DNA from: an uncultured Hyphomicrobiales bacterium
Lineage (GTDB): Bacteria; Pseudomonadota; Alphaproteobacteria; Rhizobiales; Rhizobiaceae
Assembly: GCA_943908365.1 (NCBI GenBank)
Contig: CALTTH010000038.1
Span: forward strand, 1 to 44,507
Direction: 5' to 3'
DNA: 44,507 nucleotides
The notes beneath the pieces are model-generated. The model was not told the origin of the DNA and made no database searches. It was given only the letters and a program-made list of their open reading frames with translations. The first letter of the stretch is position 1. Every line of letters begins with the position of its first letter. Below are positions 39,772 to 44,507 of this stretch, one piece after another. Made by a program: the position numbers and the translations under genes.

Positions 39772-40518
39772 TTAAAGGACGCCGTCGGCTTTAAGCTTGG
39801 ACACCAGCTCAGAGACGGATCCAACCTTGACGCCTGCCTTACGGCCAGCGGGCTCTTCGGTCTTCAAAACCTTGAGGCGCGGAGCGATGTCGACGCCGAA
39901 ATCGGCTGGCGACTTCTTGTCGAGCGGCTTCTTCTTGGCCTTCATGATGTTCGGCAGCGAGGCATAACGCGGCTCATTAAGGCGAAGGTCGGTGGTGACG
40001 ACGGCCGGAAGCTTCAGCTCGACAGTCTGCAGACCGCCATCCACTTCGCGGGTCACAGCCACCTTGCCGTCAGACGGCTCAACTTTGGAAGCAAACGTGC
40101 CCTGGCCCCAGCCCAGGAGTGCCGCCAGCATCTGGCCGGTCTGGTTCGAATCGTCGTCGATTGCCTGCTTGCCGACAATGACGAGACCTGGATTTTCCGC
40201 CTCGACAACGCCCTTCAAGAGCTTGGCTACAGCGAGCGGCTCAACGGTCTCGTCGGTCTCGATAAGGATGGCGCGGTCAGCACCCATGGCGAGTGCGGTA
40301 CGCAGCGTCTCTTCAGCTTTTGCAGGACCGATGGACACAACGATCACTTCCTCGGCCTTGCCAGCCTCTTTCAGGCGCAGGGCTTCCTCGACGGAGATTT
40401 CGTCGAAAGGGTTCATCGACATCTTGACGTTGGCAAGCTCTACACCCGAGCCATCCGCCTTGACGCGGATTTTCACGTTGTAGTCCACCACACGCTTCAC
40501 GGGGACAAGAATCTTCAT
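39772..40518 (-). CDS. etfB: Electron transfer flavoprotein subunit beta
   Basis: 248-residue AMP-binding ETF subunit. MKILVPVKRVVDYNVKIRVK is the typical start, with the ETF beta signature in VEAENPGLVIVGKQAIDDDSNQTGQMLAALLGW. The recognition-loop region DGGLQTVELKLPAVVTTDLRLNEPRYA-type block is present. I start at ATG 40518; the frame is open upstream to 40581 but those residues are outside the family. A palindromic site at 40658-40677 lies upstream. It pairs with EtfA in fatty and branched-chain acyl-CoA oxidation. Confidence 0.97.
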   Translation of the reverse strand: MKILVPVKRVVDYNVKIRVKADGSGVELANVKMSMNPFDEISVEEALRLKEAGKAEEVIVVSIGPAKAEETLRTALAMGADRAILIETDETVEPLAVAKLLKGVVEAENPGLVIVGKQAIDDDSNQTGQMLAALLGWGQGTFASKVEPSDGKVAVTREVDGGLQTVELKLPAVVTTDLRLNEPRYASLPNIMKAKKKPLDKKSPADFGVDIAPRLKVLKTEEPAGRKAGVKVGSVSELVSKLKADGVL

Positions 40519-40657
40519 CGGCAGCCTTCTTTCAACTCCTGACCGTAAAGCGCGTACGCAAACGGTCCTCCTGACAATCAAGTTGAGCCATGGATACGCA
40601 TTTTTCCAATGAGATCAACGGAACAATGCTCATGACGCGATGCACTCACGAAATATC

Positions 40658-40677
40658 TTACGTTGACGTGAACGTAA
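40658..40677 (-). promoter_or_regulatory. ACGT-rich palindrome upstream of etfB
   Basis: TTACGTTGACGTGAACGTAA: a 20-base palindrome, symmetric except for one pair, made of three ACGT cores spaced by 6 bases. It is 140 bases upstream of etfB and 23 bases after the rhomboid stop. Its shape recalls MerR-family operators of acyl-CoA catabolism (LiuR type), which often control etfBA. No regulator gene is in the window. Confidence 0.6.
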
Positions 40678-40699
40678 ATACTCGCTCTCAGAATAATTT

Positions 40700-41476
40700 T
40701 CACGGAATACTATCAGGTGGCCGTTCCGTTTGCGACACGCCAGCGTCTCGCAGCCCCTGATTTTTATGCTGAACCGCCCGCGGCGTGACCAGTGTCCGGT
40801 CAAACAGTGGAACGCCGCTTCGACGAAAGAAAACGACAAGGATCGCCCCGGTCAGAATGCCTCCGACATGCGCCGCCCAGGAGACGCTTTCCTCGGGGCT
40901 CAAGAGCAGCATGACGAATTGTTGGCCAACCCACAGTGCCAGGGGGATGAAGGCTGGAAGCGGCACCGGAATGCGCATGAAAACCAGCACCCAGACCCGC
41001 ACGCGCGGATGCAGTAGAAGATAGGCGGCAACCACGCCGGAAACCGCACCCGATGCGCCGATCAGCGGACCTTGGGACTGAGGCGCGATAAAGCCGTGAA
41101 GCAGCGCACCAGCGGCGGCGCAAGCAAGATAGAAGATAAGGAAGCCGAGATGGCCGAATGCATCTTCCACATTGTCGCCGAACACCCACAGAAACACCAT
41201 GTTCGAGGCGAGGTGCCAAAAGCTCAGATGCAGAAACGCATAAGTAAAGATGGTCGTATCTTTCGGCACCAATATCAGCGCAGGGTCGAGCGAAGCATAG
41301 TCGAACAGAACGGCGGGAATGAAGCCTAGCCCCAGCACCGCAGCGCTTGCCTGCTGCTCGCTCGAAAATGCGCCAATGACCAGCCAGACGAGAATGTTGA
41401 TGCCGATCAGCGACACCGTCACATATTGCAGTTTGATGTGCTTCAGCGAGTTCGCATCATGCAGCGGTATGAACAT
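40700..41476 (-). CDS. Rhomboid family intramembrane serine protease
   Basis: 258-residue membrane protein of the rhomboid family with about six helices. The catalytic Ser is in GASGAVSGV and the His in SWAAHVGGI. The first-loop block FLHLSFWHLASNMVFLWVFGDNVED matches the family's HxxxxHxxxN region. It would cleave single-pass membrane proteins within the bilayer; the substrate is unknown. ATG 41476 has GAGG upstream. It follows the cobalamin adenosyltransferase by 29 bases and is probably the third gene of a HIG1-adenosyltransferase-rhomboid operon. Confidence 0.94.
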   Translation of the reverse strand: MFIPLHDANSLKHIKLQYVTVSLIGINILVWLVIGAFSSEQQASAAVLGLGFIPAVLFDYASLDPALILVPKDTTIFTYAFLHLSFWHLASNMVFLWVFGDNVEDAFGHLGFLIFYLACAAAGALLHGFIAPQSQGPLIGASGAVSGVVAAYLLLHPRVRVWVLVFMRIPVPLPAFIPLALWVGQQFVMLLLSPEESVSWAAHVGGILTGAILVVFFRRSGVPLFDRTLVTPRAVQHKNQGLRDAGVSQTERPPDSIP

Positions 41477-41505
41477 GGAATGCCACCTCTGCTCTTGCGC
41501 TCAAC

Positions 41506-42093
41506 TCAGCGGTTCTTGCCTGGTACCCAGAGGACATCCGCCTTGATCGCGTCCGCATTATGATTGGCGAAACGCGCGGCAACGAAGAGGAAATCGGAGA
41601 GGCGGTTGATGTACTTCAGCGCAGCGGGGCTGACGATCTCATCTTCCATCTTCGCAAGCTCCACCATACGGCGCTCCGCCCGTCTCGACACGGTGCGCGC
41701 CAGATGCAGATGCGCCGCCGCGGCCGAGCCGCCGGGCAGCACGAAGGAGGTGAGAGCCGCCAGCGTGTCGTTCAAGGCATCGATCTCCTTTTCGAGGCGG
41801 GTGACCTGCGATTCGACGATCCTCAATGGCTCGTAAGACAAGGGCTTACCATCATCGGGCGTGGCCAAATCTGCCCCCAGATCGAAAAGATCGTTCTGAA
41901 TGCGAAACAGCATCGCATCGAGTTCGGTCAAATCGGCGGTATGTAGCCGCGCCATGCCGATGACCGAATTGGTCTCGTCCACGTCACCATAGCTTTCCAC
42001 GCGCAGATCATGTTTCGCCCGGCGCGGGCCGGAGACCAACGCCGTAGTGCCGTCATCGCCCGTCCGTGTGTAAATCTTGTTGAGTTTTACCAT
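41506..42093 (-). CDS. PduO-type cob(I)alamin adenosyltransferase
   Basis: 195-residue enzyme that transfers the 5'-deoxyadenosyl group of ATP to cob(I)alamin to make coenzyme B12. The N-terminal ATP loop is IYTRTGDDGTTALVSG, followed by ESYGDVDETNSVIG. Arg-rich and RFAN blocks near the end (LARTVSRRAERRM; FLFVAARFANHNAD) are family features. Adenosylcobalamin serves methylmalonyl-CoA mutase in propionyl-CoA metabolism, so its place beside the ETF genes makes sense. ATG 42093 follows the HIG1 stop by one base, with AGGAGG further upstream inside that gene. Confidence 0.95.
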   Translation of the reverse strand: MVKLNKIYTRTGDDGTTALVSGPRRAKHDLRVESYGDVDETNSVIGMARLHTADLTELDAMLFRIQNDLFDLGADLATPDDGKPLSYEPLRIVESQVTRLEKEIDALNDTLAALTSFVLPGGSAAAAHLHLARTVSRRAERRMVELAKMEDEIVSPAALKYINRLSDFLFVAARFANHNADAIKADVLWVPGKNR

Positions 42094-42094
42094 A

Positions 42095-42292
42095 TCAGCG
42101 CCCGCCTCCTGTCAGCCACAAGGTCAGCATGATCAAAACGATCGCCACCGCCTGCAGAATTAGCCGTAACTGCATCAACTGGTTGGAACGGTTGGCATCG
42201 GTCCCCTTCAACATGTTGAACAGACCACGGATGAGAACCAGCACGACCAGCCCCATGACAATGACCGCAAGCACGGTGGTAAAGCTGGACAT
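42095..42292 (-). CDS. HIG1-like twin-transmembrane protein
   Basis: 65-residue membrane protein with two helices (VLAVIVMGLVVLVLIRGLF; LILQAVAIVLIMLTLWLTG) and a short basic loop, NMLKGTDANRSNQLMQLRL. The loop and second helix fit the HIG1 domain, whose mitochondrial members (Rcf1/HIGD1) associate with cytochrome oxidase. In alphaproteobacteria such genes often stand next to the cobalamin adenosyltransferase. ATG 42292 has GGGAGG 7 bases upstream. First gene of the operon; the functional link to respiration is inference. Confidence 0.86.
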   Translation of the reverse strand: MSSFTTVLAVIVMGLVVLVLIRGLFNMLKGTDANRSNQLMQLRLILQAVAIVLIMLTLWLTGGGR

Positions 42293-42315
42293 CGATTGCC
42301 TCCCTCAGCATGTCG

Positions 42316-42340
42316 CGCAAAAACGGTCAGCGTTTTTGCG
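42316..42340 (-). terminator. Hairpin between the SDR and HIG1 genes
   Basis: Perfect 10-bp stem CGCAAAAACG/CGTTTTTGCG with a 5-base loop, 46 bases past the SDR stop and 23 before the HIG1 start. The T-run is part of the stem. Either a terminator for the SDR gene or a structure in the HIG1 leader. Confidence 0.55.
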
Positions 42341-42386
42341 ATAACGGCGACTGCAAAGCGTTCTAACGGATGAGATGGCGATTTAG

Positions 42387-43220
42387 CTAGTCGAACTTGC
42401 GAAGAAGTCGGTAAAATAGAGAAGCTGGTAGTAGACGCTTCAACAGCACACCCTGCTTTGCCGGCGTAGTGATCACATAATGCGGCTTTGGACGACGCGC
42501 CGTCAAAGCATGTTGCAGGTCCTTGTACACCGCCTCAGGACCGAGCTTATGCTTGTTGACGGGTCCGCTGCCTTCCAGCCGGGCAAGCTGGCGTCTGTAT
42601 TCCTGCGCATGCGCCGACTTCTCGACATCGATATTGGCCTTGATATGCTTCAAGGCCGTCGCCGTAAAATTCGAGGCGATCGGGCCGGGCTCAATGAGGC
42701 TGACATGAATGCCGCTGCCCTCCAACTCCATGCGCAGGGTGATACCGAGGCCTTCCAAAGCAAATTTCGACGCGTTGTAAGCACCGCGATATCGATAGGG
42801 TACGAGCCCGAGGATAGAAGAGCAATGAACGATTCGTCCCTGCCCTCGTCTGCGCATGAATGGGATGACACGGCAGGTCAGGTCGTGCCAGCCGAAGACA
42901 TTGGTCTCGAATTGCTGGCGGAGCACCGCGACGGAAATATCCTCCACCGCGCCCGCTTGTCCATAGGCGCCATTGTTGAAGAGCGCATCGATACGGCCGC
43001 CGGTGCGGGCTGCGACCTCATCCACCAAAGCGGCAATGCTCTGCGGCCGGGTATAGTCCATGATCAGCGCTTCGATGCCCTGACCTTCCAATGCCGCCGC
43101 ATCCTCAGTTCGGCGCACGGTGGCAAAGACCCGCCAGCCATCATGGTGAAGCGCGCCGGCGCAATAAGCACCAATCCCGGTGGAGCAGCCGGTGATGATG
43201 ATGACGGGCTTTTCAGACAT
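42387..43220 (-). CDS. Short-chain dehydrogenase/reductase (SDR) family protein
   Basis: 277-residue classical SDR. The cofactor loop is VIIITGCSTGIGAY; NNGAYGQAG is the NNAG-type motif; catalytic residues lie in IVHCSSILGLV (Ser) and YNASKFALEG (Tyr and Lys), and PGP-x-ASNF follows. The Arg in FATVRRTED after the second strand hints at NADP preference. The substrate is unknown; many relatives act on retinol-like or steroid-like alcohols. ATG 43220 matches the family start. It diverges from YihY across 172 bases. Confidence 0.93.
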   Translation of the reverse strand: MSEKPVIIITGCSTGIGAYCAGALHHDGWRVFATVRRTEDAAALEGQGIEALIMDYTRPQSIAALVDEVAARTGGRIDALFNNGAYGQAGAVEDISVAVLRQQFETNVFGWHDLTCRVIPFMRRRGQGRIVHCSSILGLVPYRYRGAYNASKFALEGLGITLRMELEGSGIHVSLIEPGPIASNFTATALKHIKANIDVEKSAHAQEYRRQLARLEGSGPVNKHKLGPEAVYKDLQHALTARRPKPHYVITTPAKQGVLLKRLLPASLFYRLLRKFD

Positions 43221-43381
43221 AGTATCCTCGACAATTCAACACGCAGGGAAAGAAGCTTGTGTCCCGTTGAATAGCGCACAATTCTTATCGGTAAAATGGA
43301 ACCGATGCATGGTTTCGGGCGCTATACAATTCGAAACCCATTTCCCATATTTCATTGCTCGTTACGAATGAAATTCTGATC

Positions 43382-43389
43382 AAGGAGGT
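43382..43389 (+). promoter_or_regulatory. Near-consensus Shine-Dalgarno before yihY
   Basis: AAGGAGGT, matching the anti-Shine-Dalgarno almost completely, three bases before the ATG at 43393. Points to efficient translation initiation and fixes the start. Confidence 0.8.
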
Positions 43390-43392
43390 GAC

Positions 43393-44301
43393 ATGGCTGC
43401 CGCTTTAAGCCTCGCCCGCAAAGTTGCCTACGACGCCTATATCCACTTTGCCGAGGATGATGGGTGGGCCATGGCAAGCCATGTGGCGCTCTCCGGACTG
43501 CTGGCTCTTTTCCCATTCCTGATTTTCGGGACGGCACTTGCGAGCTTTCTCGGTGCGGATCAGTTTTCGGAAACGGCGGTTCATCTGATCTTCGATACCT
43601 GGCCGGAGGCCATTGCCGGGCCGCTCGCAGCCCAGGTTCAGCAGGTTCTGACGATCCCGCGTGGTGGGCTTTTGACCATCTCGGTTCTAGCGGCAGCTTA
43701 CTTCGCCTCCAATGGCGTCGAAGCCATCCGCATCTCGCTCAACCGCGCTTATCGCGTTACCGAAACCCGGTGGTGGTACGTTACACGCCTGCTCAGCCTC
43801 TTTTATGTCGTGCTCGCTGTCATCATTTTTGCCGGCATCAGCATCGTTCTGGTTGCCGTTCCTGTCATTTTGAAATTTGTCGAAACCCGTTCTTCCCTTC
43901 TGACCGAGGTGTTGCAACTGGTTTCCAATCTCGGCCTTTACGGGACAATCGTGGTCTTGACCGCGGGCCTTGTTGCCGCGCATTTGTGGCTGCCGGCAGG
44001 CCGCCGCAAGCTGTGGGACGTTCTGCCGGGTATTCTGCTGACGATGATTTTCTGGATCATCGGCGCTGCGATCTTTGCCTACTACCTGGCCACCTTCGCC
44101 AACTATGCGGCCACCTATGCGGGTCTCGCCTCGGTGATGATCGTCCTCGTGTTCCTCTACATGGTCGGCGTGATCTTCATGCTGGGTGCTGAGGTCAATG
44201 CGGCGCTGATGAAGTACCGCGTTCGCCGAGTGGTGAAGGCTGGGATCCGCACCGGCAGTCTCAGACGGGCTTTAGAAGCCGACGAGGCGGCGGACATCTG
44301 A
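43393..44301 (+). CDS. YihY/virulence factor BrkB family membrane protein
   Basis: 302-residue inner-membrane protein of the YihY (UPF0761, formerly mis-named RNase BN) family with about six helices. Family marks are DDGWAMASHVALSGLLALFPFLIFG, the AYFASNGVEAIRISLNRAYRV block and the late FANYAATYAGLASVMIVLVFLYM and GAEVNAAL. Function is not established. ATG 43393 has a strong ribosome site. Its last 30 bases overlap the 3' end of the convergent gluQ gene. Confidence 0.93.
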   Translation: MAAALSLARKVAYDAYIHFAEDDGWAMASHVALSGLLALFPFLIFGTALASFLGADQFSETAVHLIFDTWPEAIAGPLAAQVQQVLTIPRGGLLTISVLAAAYFASNGVEAIRISLNRAYRVTETRWWYVTRLLSLFYVVLAVIIFAGISIVLVAVPVILKFVETRSSLLTEVLQLVSNLGLYGTIVVLTAGLVAAHLWLPAGRRKLWDVLPGILLTMIFWIIGAAIFAYYLATFANYAATYAGLASVMIVLVFLYMVGVIFMLGAEVNAALMKYRVRRVVKAGIRTGSLRRALEADEAADI

Positions 44302-44507
44302 CGGCGTACAACCCGCGTCACGCAGGACCGCGAGCCCTGTGCTGCCTTCGCTCTTCGACAACTTGCGCCCATCCGGCCCTAAAATCAGGCGGTGATGATG
44401 ATAGTCCGGCACCGGCAGATCGAGCAGCGCCTGGAGCAGCCGATGCACGGACGTGGCATGGAATAAATCGAGCCCACGCACCACATTTGTCACGCCCTGC
44501 AGTGCAT
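44272..44507 (-). CDS. gluQ: Glutamyl-Q tRNA(Asp) synthetase, partial (C-terminal part)
   Basis: About 78 codons of a GluRS-like enzyme that attaches glutamate to queuosine at tRNA-Asp position 34. Visible features are NVVRGLDLFHATSVHRLLQALL, the HHRLILGPDGRKLSKSEG block with the KLSKS class I synthetase loop, and a short tail. The KLSKS loop lies close to the C-terminus, as expected for a protein lacking the anticodon-binding domain, which favours GluQRS over full GluRS. The frame is open to the window edge, so the N-terminus and Rossmann core are missing. The TAA stop lies inside the convergent yihY gene. Confidence 0.88.
   Translation of the reverse strand, partial: ALQGVTNVVRGLDLFHATSVHRLLQALLDLPVPDYHHHRLILGPDGRKLSKSEGSTGLAVLRDAGCTPSDVRRLVGF

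Noticed and set aside
40700..42292. HIG1-adenosyltransferase-rhomboid-etfBA as a single operon
   Set aside because: The 181-base gap with a palindrome before etfB argues for a separate etfBA promoter, so I treat them as two units.
1..44507. Search for CRISPR arrays, tRNA/rRNA genes, insertion sequences and phage or defence genes
   Set aside because: No spaced direct repeats, cloverleaf-like segments, transposase or integrase motifs were seen.

Overview
The window is a 44.5 kb stretch of high-GC, densely coded DNA from an alphaproteobacterium of the Rhizobiaceae, most likely an Agrobacterium/Rhizobium-type chromosome. The evidence is gene content and order: argJ, a parvulin peptidyl-prolyl isomerase and secA; a complete thuR-thuEFGKAB disaccharide system; lptM-lysA next to argH; a Bradyrhizobium-type tlpA; and an hbd-etfA-etfB block beside a HIG1 protein and a PduO-type cobalamin adenosyltransferase. 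I saw no rRNA, tRNA, CRISPR, insertion sequence or phage gene, and no gene-free stretch over 300 bases.

Layout. 1-2.7 kb: end of grxC, comF, an NDUFAF5-like methyltransferase, a solitary Flp pilin and a small membrane protein. 2.9-9.3 kb (housekeeping): mutT, a GNAT acetyltransferase, argJ and a parvulin on the minus strand, and secA on the plus strand with a strong terminator. 9.3-22.1 kb (accessory): a Wzx/Wzy-type surface polysaccharide locus in three transcription units. Unit A (minus) carries three GT4 glycosyltransferases and a fused double alpha/beta hydrolase. Unit B (plus) carries a fourth GT4 and a Wzy-like polymerase. Unit C (minus) carries a Wzz/ExoP-like co-polymerase, a Wzx-like flippase and a TupA-like ATP-grasp enzyme. 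22.4-29.7 kb: thuBAKGFE (minus) with divergent LacI-type thuR and two LacI-type operators between them. 29.9-37.8 kb: zinc alcohol dehydrogenase, a Gln-rich TIGR02302 membrane protein, lysA, lptM, argH and tlpA. 37.8-44.5 kb: hydroxyacyl-CoA dehydrogenase, etfA, etfB, rhomboid protease, cobalamin adenosyltransferase, HIG1 protein, SDR, YihY and the 3' end of gluQ.

How the genes work together. The thu genes form a complete import-and-oxidation route for trehalose-like sugars under a local repressor. EtfAB and the hydroxyacyl-CoA dehydrogenase belong to acyl-CoA oxidation and may be controlled through a long ACGT-rich palindrome upstream of etfB. The polysaccharide locus can transfer sugars, flip, polymerise and control chain length, but the window has no initiating phosphoglycosyltransferase and no outer-membrane exporter, so it must borrow them from elsewhere.

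Most unusual features. The polysaccharide locus contains a hydrolase in which one domain has lost its nucleophile and the other has Cys in its place; a co-polymerase whose tyrosine-kinase half has lost the P-loop lysine; and an ATP-grasp enzyme that could attach an amino acid or similar group to the glycan. Together these are the best candidate for an undescribed system. The window also shows two convergent gene pairs whose stop codons abut within a TGATCA palindrome.
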